Assembly (NCBI RefSeq): GCF_002994635.1
Contig: NZ_PVNL01000094.1
Location: forward strand, 1-32,039
Origin: Enhygromyxa salina
GTDB lineage: Bacteria > Myxococcota_A > Polyangia > Nannocystales > Nannocystaceae
Length of the DNA stretch: 32,039 nt
Reading direction: 5' to 3'
A program made the translations under genes and the position numbers. The notes under the pieces are model-generated. The model made no database searches, was not told where the DNA came from, and saw only the letters and a list, made by a program, of their open reading frames with translations. How positions within the stretch are numbered: the stretch's first letter is position 1; each line of letters begins with the position of its first letter. This document shows positions 1 to 8,177 of the stretch, piece after piece.

Positions 1-1023
1 GCGAAGCTCAGTCGGGGGAAGAAGGCGGTAAAGGTGACGCTGGCGGCGGCGGAGAAGGCGTTTGCCAAGCTGGTGCATCAGAAGGTTGCGAAGGGGTATG
101 AGGAGCTGACCGAGGTCGTGCAGCCGCAGGCTGTCGCGCCGCCCGAGGGGGAGGGGTCGGGGAGTCGGGCGACGGGAATTCGGGCGAAGGTTGGGGACGG
201 GGCGCAGCTGCTCAACGCGATTGATCCTGAAGCACTCGGGGGGCTGCTGGCGGATGATGATGTGATTGCGCAGCAAAAGTTGGACGGTAGTCGGGTGCTG
301 GTGCACATCGATGATGGGGAGATTCGCGCGACCAATCGGGCAGGGCAGCTGACGACGATCCATGCGTCAATTTTGGCGGCGCTGGACTCGGTCCCGCGTG
401 GCACCGTGATCGATGGGGAGCTGATGTCTGGTGCGGATGGGCCCTGCTACTGGTTGTTCGATATCCTGAAGATCGCGGGGGAGGATCTGCGCGGGCTTGG
501 CTACCTCGAGCGTTGGGAGCGCCTCGATGCGGAGATCGAGCCGGTGGTCGAGCCGCCGATCCGGATCCTCGAGTATGCGCAGGGGAGCGCGGCCAAGCAG
601 GCGCTGTACGATCGGCTGGTCGCAGGTAGCGCGGAGGGCATCGTGTTCAAGCGGGCTGACGCGCGCTACCAGACCGGGCGGCCGAGCTCGGGTGGCGACC
701 AGCTCAAGCACAAGTTCATCAAGTCCGCCGATGTGGTGATCCTCGAGAACGCTGGCAACGCGTATCGCATGGGCGTGTATGCGGGGGGTGTGCTGCGCGA
801 GGTCGGCAAGGTGTTCGCGGGGACGACCAACGCTTCGCGGGTCGAGCTCGATGACCGGCTGTCGGCCGGGGAGCAGCCCGTGGCGGAGGTTCGTTATCTC
901 TATGCGACCGATGATGAGCAGCTGTATCAGCCGGTGTTCGTGCGCCTGCGCGACGACAAGCCGGCGCTCGAGTGTGGTGTGGATCAGCTCGAGAAGACCC
1001 GCCGCGAGGTTCACCAGCACTGA
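1..1023 (+). CDS. WGR-domain / ATP-dependent DNA ligase fusion (5'-partial)
   Basis: The reading frame is open from the first base of the window, so the true start lies upstream. The first ~30 codons (AEKAFAKLVHQKVAKGY) resemble the C-terminal end of a WGR domain, a nucleic-acid-binding module also found in PARPs. The rest is an ATP-dependent ligase core. Motif I is KLDGSR, with the adenylated Lys codon at 277-279. DGEL (motif III), EGIVFKR (motif IV) and LKHKFIKS (motif V) follow, then a C-terminal OB-like region. The enzyme would seal DNA nicks through a ligase-AMP intermediate. The visible part is about 340 residues, the size of a compact LigD-type ligase. There is no visible Ku or LigD primase/nuclease gene. 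The convergent neighbour starts 34 bp after the stop. A role in repair is inferred; the ligase fold is clear. Confidence 0.85.
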   Translation, partial: AKLSRGKKAVKVTLAAAEKAFAKLVHQKVAKGYEELTEVVQPQAVAPPEGEGSGSRATGIRAKVGDGAQLLNAIDPEALGGLLADDDVIAQQKLDGSRVLVHIDDGEIRATNRAGQLTTIHASILAALDSVPRGTVIDGELMSGADGPCYWLFDILKIAGEDLRGLGYLERWERLDAEIEPVVEPPIRILEYAQGSAAKQALYDRLVAGSAEGIVFKRADARYQTGRPSSGGDQLKHKFIKSADVVILENAGNAYRMGVYAGGVLREVGKVFAGTTNASRVELDDRLSAGEQPVAEVRYLYATDDEQLYQPVFVRLRDDKPALECGVDQLEKTRREVHQH

Positions 1024-1057
1024 CGCTCACGCGCCCGGCCACGGCCGCGCTGCGAGG

Positions 1058-1924
1058 TCAGCCCCGGCGGCGAAACGGCAGCACCCGGGCGCCCTTGGGT
1101 GGCGGGTCGATCGGCGGCAGCGAGAGCACGAGCTTCTCGATCGCCGGCAGCGCGCGCAGCATTACCCCGGCGGCGCCGAGCTCAGAGAACCGACCGCCGT
1201 AGACCAAGATCACGTGATAGATCCCGCCAAAGTCCCGCGCGAACCAGCCCAGGTCATCCTCGATCGCCTCGTGGCGCTCGGGCGCGCGGCGGACCGCTGC
1301 GATCGCGCGGCAGGTCGCAAAGTGGGCGGTCCAGGCCTCGGCGTCGCGGTGCTCACCGAGCTCGCGGATCGTCGGCAGCTTGCGAAGCAGTCGCTCGCGT
1401 AGCTTGCGTGGCTCGAGCTTGGCGACCCGCTCGCGCAGGGTGGCCTCGTCGAGCTGTACGAGCTCGGTCATGTCGAGGCCGGCCGCGGCGGCGCTGTCGG
1501 CCAGCTCGCCGATCCACATCACGACCTCGACGTCCTCGGGTCCAGGCGGGATCTCGGAGCTGCCCCACAGCACCGGTGAGTCCTCGTCGATGACGACGGC
1601 CTGGAGGGCGTTGGCCTTCTCGGCCAGCAGCGCGAGCGCGTCGTCGAGCTCGCGCGCGACCGGCCCAGCCGACATTCGCGGGCGACGAGCCTCGACCCGA
1701 CCGCCGATCCCGGCGAAGGTCTCGACCAGCGCGACGAGCTTGGCCTCGGGCGCGCCACCGTCCTCGAGCGGGGCACCAAACAGGGCGACGACGCGCCAGC
1801 CCCCGGGCAGCTCGGCGAACACGCAGTCCTCGGACTGCGGCGGTTGTCCCCCGAACTCAAAGCGAGCGTCGTCACAGCGGAGCTCACGACGGACCAGATC
1901 GAGAAAACGCTCGAGGTCGACCAC
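1058..1924 (-). CDS. Roadblock/LC7-like protein, function unknown
   Basis: Predicted soluble protein of 288 residues starting at GTG 1924. No signal peptide or membrane segment is visible. Around residues 105-150 the segment LQAVVIDEDSPVLWGSS followed by an Asp/Glu-rich strand resembles the start of a roadblock/LC7 domain. The C-terminus (YHVILVYGGRFSELGA, then LPAIEKLVLSLPPIDPPP) resembles the end of such a domain. A charged helical insertion of ~100 residues separates the two parts. Roadblock proteins such as MglB often act on small Ras-like GTPases, and they are numerous in myxobacteria, but no GTPase gene is in this window. The assignment rests on pattern recognition only; 'hypothetical protein' is the safe reading. 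It is divergent from the lipoprotein at 2010 and convergent with the ligase. Confidence 0.6.
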   Translation of the reverse strand: MVDLERFLDLVRRELRCDDARFEFGGQPPQSEDCVFAELPGGWRVVALFGAPLEDGGAPEAKLVALVETFAGIGGRVEARRPRMSAGPVARELDDALALLAEKANALQAVVIDEDSPVLWGSSEIPPGPEDVEVVMWIGELADSAAAAGLDMTELVQLDEATLRERVAKLEPRKLRERLLRKLPTIRELGEHRDAEAWTAHFATCRAIAAVRRAPERHEAIEDDLGWFARDFGGIYHVILVYGGRFSELGAAGVMLRALPAIEKLVLSLPPIDPPPKGARVLPFRRRG

Positions 1925-1944
1925 CCCCGCAGATTAGCCGATGT

Positions 1945-1961
1945 GTCCGCGGCCCGCGGAC
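1945..1961. promoter_or_regulatory. Palindromic operator candidate in divergent promoter region
   Basis: Two 8-bp arms, GTCCGCGG and CCGCGGAC, are perfect reverse complements around a single C. They sit between the divergently transcribed genes starting at 1924 and 2010. Further right, TATCCT (1997-2002) lies 7 nt before the ATG at 2010 and is a plausible -10 element. CG-rich palindromes arise by chance in this base composition, so operator function is only a suggestion. Confidence 0.3.
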
Positions 1962-2009
1962 TCGACCCCACATGCGGCCCGGCTCGGGAAACCAGCTATC
2001 CTCCGGCGC

Positions 2010-3863
2010 ATGCGCGCATGCCGAACCCGAGCGTCCTTCTGCGTGGCCCTGCTGCTGGCCGCGCCGCTCGCCTCCTGCACCAAGAACAGCAACACCAACG
2101 TCAAGATCGCCGGCGAGGGCGACGGGCAAGCAGAGTCTGCGCGGACCAACCCTGGAACCCAGGGCCGCGATGTCAAACGGGGACCCGTCGAGAAGATCGA
2201 GGTCTCGGGCAGCATCTCGGAGTTCGGCGACATGCTCGACGCGGGCTCGAAGCTGCTCAACATGTGGTCGCCACCGGAGCCCGGCGCGCCGCCGGTCGAG
2301 CTGCGCAATCTCGTCGCGGTCACGCTGATCCAAGAGGGCTTTGGGCCCGGGTTCCTCGAGTCGGTGGACCTCGACGGCGTGCACGCGATGAAGCTCGGCT
2401 TCCCCCACGAGGGTCAGCCCGGGGTCACGGACGCAGACGTGGATCTGTCGTTGGCGCTGAGCACCATCGACGCAGTCCGGGCGATCGAGAGCATGCCCGC
2501 TGGCATGCAGCCGCAGCCGATGGGCCAGAACCTGTGGCAGCTGGTCGAGGAGAACACCAAGCTGTTCTTCCGGGCCCAGCCGAGCGCGCTGGAGATCGCC
2601 CTGAGCATGGACGGCCTGGACCTCGCCAACGGCCTGCGCAGCCAGGTCACGGTCGGGCCCAAGCAGCCGCGCATCAAGGTCGGCGCGACCAACATCCCGC
2701 CCGTCAACATCGACGTGAGCGACCTGATCCCGCTGCCGCCCGCGCTCTCGCGCACGCTCAGCTCGATCATCAATGAGACCGAGAACATCGAGCTTGGGCT
2801 CGACTTCGGCACGACCCGGGATCTGGTCGCGCGGACCGGCGTCGAGGCACCGTTCGGTCGGCTCGGCCTCGACCCGATCGGTCCGGCCACGCAGGCCCCC
2901 AGCGCGCTGGCCAAGGCGCTGCCCGGGGACGCGATGTTTGCGTGGGTGATGCCCTGGGGTGATCCCAAGCTGCTGCACGACGTCCTCGACAAGCAGATCC
3001 CCGTCAACGAGATCCCCGCGCCGTTCGACGGCTACGTCGACGAGGTCCTCGCGGGTGCCCACAAGCTCCTGGACAACGTGGGCACCGAGGTGCTCGCGGC
3101 GGCCTACGTCGACAAGGGCAAGTTCACGCTGGTGCTCGCGGCCGACGTCAAGGACGAGAAGTCGTCCCGCGAGGCCATGCGCAAGGTGCTCGGCGCGGCG
3201 GAGAAGGCCCTTCAAGATCACATCGCGCTGGCCGGCAACAGCCCCGACCACGCCTACAAAGTCAGCTTCAAGAAGGACGGGGCCAAGGTCGGCAAGGCCA
3301 AGGGTGACCTGCTGACCGTGACGATCCCCAAGGACATGCACGACGAGATGAAGGACATCAGCTGGCTGGTCGGCGACAACAAGCCGCAGCTCGAGATCTC
3401 CTCGGTGGTCGCCGACGGCAAGCTCGTCGTCGCGATCGGCGTCGGCCAAAAGGCGTTCATGAACAGTGTCGGGCGAAACCTCGGCAAGTCGTCGAGCAAC
3501 GGGCTCGAGGCCGGCGGTGGGTTGGCGCTGGCCCGCGACCTGGCCGACGGCTGCCAGTACTGCGTGATCTTCAACCCGGTCGAGCTCGGGGAGATGGGCT
3601 TCACGGTGATCGCCGCCGACGCCGACGAGCCGGCCGAGGTTCGCAAGGCCGCGACCAAGGCCCGCGACAAGCTGCTCGGGCTCGGCCTCGCGGGTGAGGT
3701 CGCGTTCGCGCTGCGGCTCGAGGACACCCGCGGCACGTTCGGGTTTGGCGTGCCCAAGTCGCTGCTGTTCGCGGACCCCAGCAAGGTCAAGACCGTCGTC
3801 GAGCTGGTCAAGTCGATCGACGAGGCTCGGAGCGCCGCTTGGGCCACCGCGTCCCCGCAGTGA
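2010..3863 (+). CDS. Large predicted lipoprotein, function unknown
   Basis: 617-residue protein. The ATG at 2010 gives a textbook lipoprotein signal: positively charged MRACRTR, a hydrophobic stretch, and lipobox LASC with the Cys near residue 23. An in-frame start 23 codons upstream would disrupt this signal and was rejected. After the signal comes a Gly/Asp-rich linker, then a long alpha/beta region containing AFAWVMPWGDPK-like and FGTTRD segments, and a C-terminal part with many Lys/Asp-rich strands. No enzyme motif was recognised. The protein should be exported and lipid-anchored, probably facing the periplasm or surface. Its stop codon overlaps the start of the next gene by four bases (GTGA), implying co-translation with the MobA-like protein. 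A TATCCT hexamer 7 nt upstream and no clear Shine-Dalgarno suggest a leaderless mRNA. Confidence 0.8.
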   Translation: MRACRTRASFCVALLLAAPLASCTKNSNTNVKIAGEGDGQAESARTNPGTQGRDVKRGPVEKIEVSGSISEFGDMLDAGSKLLNMWSPPEPGAPPVELRNLVAVTLIQEGFGPGFLESVDLDGVHAMKLGFPHEGQPGVTDADVDLSLALSTIDAVRAIESMPAGMQPQPMGQNLWQLVEENTKLFFRAQPSALEIALSMDGLDLANGLRSQVTVGPKQPRIKVGATNIPPVNIDVSDLIPLPPALSRTLSSIINETENIELGLDFGTTRDLVARTGVEAPFGRLGLDPIGPATQAPSALAKALPGDAMFAWVMPWGDPKLLHDVLDKQIPVNEIPAPFDGYVDEVLAGAHKLLDNVGTEVLAAAYVDKGKFTLVLAADVKDEKSSREAMRKVLGAAEKALQDHIALAGNSPDHAYKVSFKKDGAKVGKAKGDLLTVTIPKDMHDEMKDISWLVGDNKPQLEISSVVADGKLVVAIGVGQKAFMNSVGRNLGKSSSNGLEAGGGLALARDLADGCQYCVIFNPVELGEMGFTVIAADADEPAEVRKAATKARDKLLGLGLAGEVAFALRLEDTRGTFGFGVPKSLLFADPSKVKTVVELVKSIDEARSAAWATASPQ

Positions 3864-4462
3864 CGCGGGCGGACAGGCGCGTCGCCGGGCTGATCCTGGC
3901 CGGGGGCGCGTCGCGGCGGATGGGCCGGCCCAAGGCGCTCGTCGAGCTCGACGGGCGCACCTTCGTGGGGATCGGCGTCGAGCTGCTGCGAACATCCGGG
4001 TGCGCCCCGGTGCTGGTGGTCGATGGTGCGCATCCGCTGGATCCGGGGCTGGGGGCGATCGCGGGGGCTGAGCTCGTTCACAATTCGCAGTGGCAGCGCG
4101 GGCCGCTTTCGAGCCTGCAGCTCGGGCTGGCTCGCGCGCTCGAGCTCGAGCCGGGGCTCGACGCGCTGCTGGTCCACCACGTCGAGCGGCCGCGCATTGC
4201 GGCGCAGACCGTAGCCGCGCTGCTGGCCCGCGCCGGCGATGAGCCCGAGTGCGTGTGGCAGCCGAGCTTCGCGGGTCGCTCGGGTCATCCCGTGGTGTGG
4301 CCGCGGGCGCTGTTCGAGGCGCTGGCGAGCCTCGATGCTGGCCGCGAGACCGCCCGAACGCTGCTGCGGGGGCCGGCTTTGGCGCGACGTCGCAAGCTCG
4401 AGGTCGACGACGCCGGGGTGCTCGACAACATCGACACCCCCGAGCAGCTGGCTGGTCTTTGA
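3860..4462 (+). CDS. MobA/MocA-like NTP transferase (molybdenum cofactor type)
   Basis: 200-residue nucleotidyltransferase of the GT-A/MobA-like fold. The N-terminal signature LILAGGASRRMGRPKAL is the NTP-binding loop of MobA/MocA proteins, which attach GMP or CMP to molybdopterin. GRSGHPVVWPRALF in the C-terminal half matches the family's G-x-x-GHPV motif, and the end (NIDTPEQL) matches the common D-TPED-like tail. The canonical metal-binding D-x-P is here VERP (HHVERPRI), an Asp to Glu change. GTG at 3860 overlaps the upstream stop as GTGA; a TTG at 3839 is also in frame but less likely. The convergent XdhC-family gene begins at the very next base after its stop. That neighbour favours a role in cytosine-dinucleotide or related Mo-cofactor maturation. 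No Mo-hydroxylase subunit is in the window. Confidence 0.8.
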   Translation: MTRADRRVAGLILAGGASRRMGRPKALVELDGRTFVGIGVELLRTSGCAPVLVVDGAHPLDPGLGAIAGAELVHNSQWQRGPLSSLQLGLARALELEPGLDALLVHHVERPRIAAQTVAALLARAGDEPECVWQPSFAGRSGHPVVWPRALFEALASLDAGRETARTLLRGPALARRRKLEVDDAGVLDNIDTPEQLAGL

Positions 4463-5341
4463 CTAGGGCGTGGTCTCGGCGCCGTCGACTCGTGCGATCG
4501 CGGCGTCGACCATGTTCATCGACGACCCGTCGCCGCCGTGGCGCAGAGCAATCAGCTCGGCGGCGATGCTCACGGCGATCTCCGGCGGGGTCCGGCCACC
4601 CAGCGCGAGACCGACCGGCGCGTGGACCCGAGACAGATCCGGCCGCGCCAGGCCCCGCTCGTCGTAGCGCCGCAGCACCCGGGCCAGCACCGTGTGAACC
4701 TTGCGGCGGCTGCCGATCATGCCCAGGTACGCGTGCGGCAGCTCGATGAGCTTGGCCAGCGCCCGCTCGTCGCGGGCGTGGTCGCGGGTCACGATGACGA
4801 GGTAGTCGCGCTCGTTCAGATCCGGGATCGCCTCGTGGATCTCGTCGGCGTCGAACGCCAGGCGCTCGACCTGCTCGAACGCGGGATCGTCGAGCAGCTC
4901 CTCGCGGTCATCCGCGACGATCACCCGCAGCCCGATCCCCCGGGCGAGCGGCGCCAGGGCCTGGGCGACGTGGCCGCCCCCCACGATGATCAGCCGCGCT
5001 TCTGCCTGCAGGTACTCCACGAACAGCTCCATCGCGCCCCCGCAACACATGCCCAGATCCCGGACCAGGTGGGCCTCGACCGTGCGCGGCTTGCCTGTGC
5101 GCAGCACTTGCCGACAGGTCTCGAGCACCTGGTGCTCGATCGCCCCGCCGCCAACGGTGCCGAGCGTCGAGCCGTCGGCGTAGAGCAGCATCCGGGCGCC
5201 GACCACCTGCGGCGCCGACCCAGACCGCCGGATCACCGTGGCCAGGGCCGCCTCCGACTGGCCGCGGCCTTCGAGCAGCTCGAGCACCGCCGCCGCCAGC
5301 TGGGCGGGCGTCGCAGACCCAACAGCGGAGGACTTGCTCAT
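4463..5341 (-). CDS. XdhC/CoxI-family molybdenum hydroxylase maturation protein
   Basis: 292 residues, the normal length for XdhC-type proteins. The N-terminal XdhC/CoxI domain has GSAPQVVGARMLLYADGS, then GTVGGGAIE and the conserved cysteine segment MCCGG (Cys99, Cys100). The C-terminal Rossmann domain has IIVGGGHVAQALAPLA (residues ~118-132), TRDHARDERAL and YLGMIGSRRKV. Family members bind molybdenum cofactor and deliver or sulfurate it for xanthine dehydrogenase or CO dehydrogenase-type enzymes. The gene is tail-to-tail with the MobA-like gene with no spacer. TAAAAC lies 6 nt upstream of the ATG and could be a -10 element of a near-leaderless transcript. The target enzyme must be encoded elsewhere. 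Confidence 0.9.
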   Translation of the reverse strand: MSKSSAVGSATPAQLAAAVLELLEGRGQSEAALATVIRRSGSAPQVVGARMLLYADGSTLGTVGGGAIEHQVLETCRQVLRTGKPRTVEAHLVRDLGMCCGGAMELFVEYLQAEARLIIVGGGHVAQALAPLARGIGLRVIVADDREELLDDPAFEQVERLAFDADEIHEAIPDLNERDYLVIVTRDHARDERALAKLIELPHAYLGMIGSRRKVHTVLARVLRRYDERGLARPDLSRVHAPVGLALGGRTPPEIAVSIAAELIALRHGGDGSSMNMVDAAIARVDGAETTP

Positions 5342-5440
5342 GTAGCCGTTTTACTCGGCGCGTGCGCTCGATGCCAGACCGCGAGAGGCCCACGCGAGCG
5401 GATCGCAGACCGATGGGGTCAAATGCGTTAGGCTGCGCCC

Positions 5441-5445
5441 AGGAG
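5441..5445 (+). promoter_or_regulatory. Shine-Dalgarno for the lipoprotein at 5453
   Basis: AGGAG lies seven bases before the ATG at 5453. It is one of the few strong ribosome-binding sites in the window and fixes this start. TAGGCT at 5429-5434 could be the -10 element. Confidence 0.7.
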
Positions 5446-5452
5446 AACCGCC

Positions 5453-6112
5453 ATGACTCGCTCGATCACCGCTTCGTTCGCCGTCTTGGTCCTCGCCGGG
5501 CTGAGTCTCGCCGCCTGTGACGCCAAAGAGAACCCCTATGAGGTCAAGAAGAAGGGGGCCGTCGATCTTCACAGCTATGAAAAAGAGATGACCCCCGAAG
5601 AGCTGGCCGAAGCGCGCAAGGCCGCGGGTCACGACTCGATGGATCAGATCGCCAAAGAGAACGCCCTCATGTTCGAGAAGGGCGCGCGCGAGTACATCAA
5701 GACCCGCCTGCCCGAGTACCGCGAGCTCGTCACCGAGATCCGCGGCTACCTCGACGAGATCGAGAAGAGCGCGCCAAAGTGGAAAGAGAAGGAGGCCACC
5801 TTCGACAAGTTCAAGGAGGCCTACAAAGAGGACGTCAAGGCGTTCCTGTCGGTGTACGACGAGCTCACCTCGAACGGCGAAGAGGGCGGCAACATGCAGG
5901 CCGACCTCAGCTGGGCGGTCCGCGCCTGGGAAGCGCTCAACAACGATCTCAGCCCCGAGGTGTTTGACAACGCCCAGCTGCCCGTGGCGATCAAGGACAT
6001 CCGCGACCGGCTCGACAAGGTCTCGGCCGTGCTCGACGAGATCGAAAAAGACGAGACGCTCGAGGTCAACCCGCTCTACAAGGCTCCCAAGCGGGACAAG
6101 AAGAAGAAGTAG
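5453..6112 (+). CDS. Small helical lipoprotein, function unknown
   Basis: 219 residues. The N-terminus MTRSITASFAVLVLAGLSLAAC is a lipoprotein signal with lipobox LAAC (Cys22). The mature part is extremely charged (Glu/Lys/Asp-rich) and predicted to be nearly all helical, with heptad-like stretches such as EYRELVTEIRGYLDEIEK and IRDRLDKVSAVLDEIEKDE. It ends in a lysine-rich tail (PKRDKKKK). No family was recognised. The protein would be lipid-anchored in the envelope and could act as a spacer or binding rod. It is divergent from the XdhC gene, has its own strong ribosome-binding site, and is followed by the ABC exporter genes on the same strand, 79 bp downstream. Confidence 0.8.
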   Translation: MTRSITASFAVLVLAGLSLAACDAKENPYEVKKKGAVDLHSYEKEMTPEELAEARKAAGHDSMDQIAKENALMFEKGAREYIKTRLPEYRELVTEIRGYLDEIEKSAPKWKEKEATFDKFKEAYKEDVKAFLSVYDELTSNGEEGGNMQADLSWAVRAWEALNNDLSPEVFDNAQLPVAIKDIRDRLDKVSAVLDEIEKDETLEVNPLYKAPKRDKKKK

Positions 6113-6131
6113 CGGCCGCGCGGCGCTGGCC

Positions 6132-6146
6132 TGCGGGTGCCCCGCA
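6132..6146 (+). terminator. Short GC stem-loop between lipoprotein and ABC genes
   Basis: TGCGGG and CCCGCA form a six-base-pair stem with a three-base loop, 20 bases after the stop of the lipoprotein gene. There is no U-tract, so it is at best a weak terminator or mRNA-stabilising hairpin. Confidence 0.2.
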
Positions 6147-6191
6147 ATACGTGCGCGACGGCGAGTTCGGGAGTAGAACCCGGCTCACGCG

Positions 6192-8177
6192 GTGACCGAC
6201 CCCAACACACAGCGCGCGGGCACAGCGGGCGTCGGCGGCATGATCCGGGCCGTCGCCAGCTTCCTGTACCGATACGCGGGCCGCTACTGGGTCTCGTACC
6301 TGTTCGGGTTCGCGGCCCTGTTCGCCACCAATTGGGCGGTCGTCCGGATCCCCACGGTGATCGGCGAGATCCTCAACACGCTCGAGCGCAGCGGGGCGGG
6401 GGCCGAGCTGGGCGAGCGGGCCAAGGCCGCGATCGAGCCGGTCTCGAACCTCGCGCTCGAGCTGATGCTGCTGGCGGTCGGGCTGATCGTCGTGCGGACC
6501 TTGTCGCGGGTGCTGTTCTTCAACCCCGGCCGCGACATCCAGTATCGGCTCGGGGTCGATCTGTTCGCCCATCTGCTGACCCTGCAGCGGCCCTTCTACG
6601 CCCGGCGCAAGGTCGGTGAGCTGCTCTCGGTCGCGGCCAACGACACCCAGTCCGTGCGCCTGTTGGTCGGGTTCGCGGGCCTGCAGGTGTGCAACGTCGC
6701 CGTCGCGATCCCGATGCACCTGTACCAGATGCTGCGCACCGACTGGGTGCTGACGCTGTGGTGCGTGACGCCGGTCGTGATCGGCGGGATCTACATGCGC
6801 TGGACGGTGCAGCGGTTCTACGCGCTGATCCGCAGCTCGCTCGAGAAGCTCGCGTCGCTCTCGGACCGGGTGCTCGAGAGCTTCTCGGGGGTCGGCACGG
6901 TCCGCGCCCACGTGGCCGAGGAGGCCGCCGTCGAGCGGTTCGAGCGGTACAACCGCGACTACTTGGAGCTGCAGCTCGAGGTCGCCTCGCTGCGCGCGTT
7001 TGCGATGCCCGTGCTGGGCCTCGCCGGCTACATTGGCACCGGGCTGGTGTTGTGGGTCGGCGGCAAGCAGGTGATCGCCGGCAAGCTCGAGGTCGGCGAC
7101 CTCGCAACCTTCACCGCGCTGCTGATCAGCCTGGTCTCGATCCTGACCTCGCTGGCCTGGGTGCTGACCGCGTTCTCGCGCGGCACGGTCTCGCTCAGCC
7201 GGGTTCAGGAGCTGCTCGACGCCGACGCAGAGCTGCCCGAGATCGCCCACCGCGAGCCCTTCGCCAGCGCCCCGCGGGTCGAGCTGCGCGCGCTCACCTT
7301 CACCCACGCGACCCGCGAGGAGCCGGCCCTGCGCGAGGTCAGCGTGGTCGTCGAGCCCGGTCACACCCTGGGGATCTTCGGGCGCACCGGCTCGGGCAAG
7401 ACCACGCTGATCGACCTGCTCGCGCGGGTCTACACGCCGGAGCCTGGCGCGGTGCTGATCGACGGTCGTGACGCGCGCGGCTGGGAGCTCGGGAGTCTGC
7501 GCGCGGGCATGGCCGTGGTCCCGCAGAGCCCGTTCTTGTTCTCGACCACGCTGCGCGACAACATTCGGCTGCTCGGTGAGCAGACCGGGCACACCGCCTC
7601 GGCCGACGCGGAGCTAGCCGGACCGGCGTGGGTCTCGTTTGGCCGCGCTCGTCGGCGCCGCGGCTCGCAGCCCGCGACTGGCGCAGCTGGTGGCGCCGAT
7701 CTCACAGGTGCAGCTTCGGTCGACGATCCCCGGCTCGCGCAGGTGATCGACTCGGCCTGTCTCGGGCCCGACCTCGCCGCGCTGCCCCAGGGCCTCGACA
7801 CGATCGTGGGCGAGCGCGGGGTCATGCTCTCGGGCGGCCAGCGCCAGCGCACCGCGCTCGCCCGGGCGCTCTACCGCCAGCCAAAATTGCTGTTGCTCGA
7901 CGACGTGCTCTCGGCCGTCGACCAGGCCACCGAGACCAAGCTCGTCGACGCGATCCGCAGCTTGAAGGCGGCCTCGGGTGGGGCCGTGCCGCCGACCACC
8001 GTGATCGTCTCGCACCGCACCAGCGTGCTCGAGCACGCCGACGAGATCCTCGTGCTCGAGCACGGCGAGGTGATCGAGCGGGGCACGCACACCCAGCTGC
8101 TCGCGCTCGGGGGCTCCTACGCGGCCGCCCACGAGCATCAGCGCGAGCAGGGCGAGGGGGGTACGGAGCATGACTGA
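6192..8177 (+). CDS. Half-ABC exporter, degenerate-Walker-B subunit
   Basis: 661-residue MdlA/YheI-like half transporter: an N-terminal transmembrane domain (residues ~20-330) and a C-terminal ATPase. Walker A is GRTGSGKTT (~residue 397), the Q-loop VVPQSPFLF, the signature LSGGQ (546-550), and the H-loop VSHRTS. The Walker B segment LLLLDD carries Asp571 where the catalytic Glu normally sits, so this subunit contributes the degenerate ATP site. About 40 extra residues rich in Gly, Ala and Arg lie after DNIRLL (roughly 465-510), within the helical subdomain; the frame is intact on both sides. GTG at 6192 is the chosen start; ATG 6240 is an alternative. The gene overlaps the next by 8 bp, as expected for a heterodimeric exporter. 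The substrate cannot be told from sequence. Confidence 0.88.
   Translation: MTDPNTQRAGTAGVGGMIRAVASFLYRYAGRYWVSYLFGFAALFATNWAVVRIPTVIGEILNTLERSGAGAELGERAKAAIEPVSNLALELMLLAVGLIVVRTLSRVLFFNPGRDIQYRLGVDLFAHLLTLQRPFYARRKVGELLSVAANDTQSVRLLVGFAGLQVCNVAVAIPMHLYQMLRTDWVLTLWCVTPVVIGGIYMRWTVQRFYALIRSSLEKLASLSDRVLESFSGVGTVRAHVAEEAAVERFERYNRDYLELQLEVASLRAFAMPVLGLAGYIGTGLVLWVGGKQVIAGKLEVGDLATFTALLISLVSILTSLAWVLTAFSRGTVSLSRVQELLDADAELPEIAHREPFASAPRVELRALTFTHATREEPALREVSVVVEPGHTLGIFGRTGSGKTTLIDLLARVYTPEPGAVLIDGRDARGWELGSLRAGMAVVPQSPFLFSTTLRDNIRLLGEQTGHTASADAELAGPAWVSFGRARRRRGSQPATGAAGGADLTGAASVDDPRLAQVIDSACLGPDLAALPQGLDTIVGERGVMLSGGQRQRTALARALYRQPKLLLLDDVLSAVDQATETKLVDAIRSLKAASGGAVPPTTVIVSHRTSVLEHADEILVLEHGEVIERGTHTQLLALGGSYAAAHEHQREQGEGGTEHD

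Noticed and set aside
1884..3995. Long minus-strand open frame opposite the large lipoprotein
   Set aside because: The plus strand has a clear signal peptide and natural composition. The antisense translation is low-complexity Arg/Asp/Leu/Val with no motif.
7574..7727. Frameshift or mobile insertion in the ABC subunit
   Set aside because: The frame is continuous with family sequence on both sides, and no repeat or target duplication borders the extra segment.
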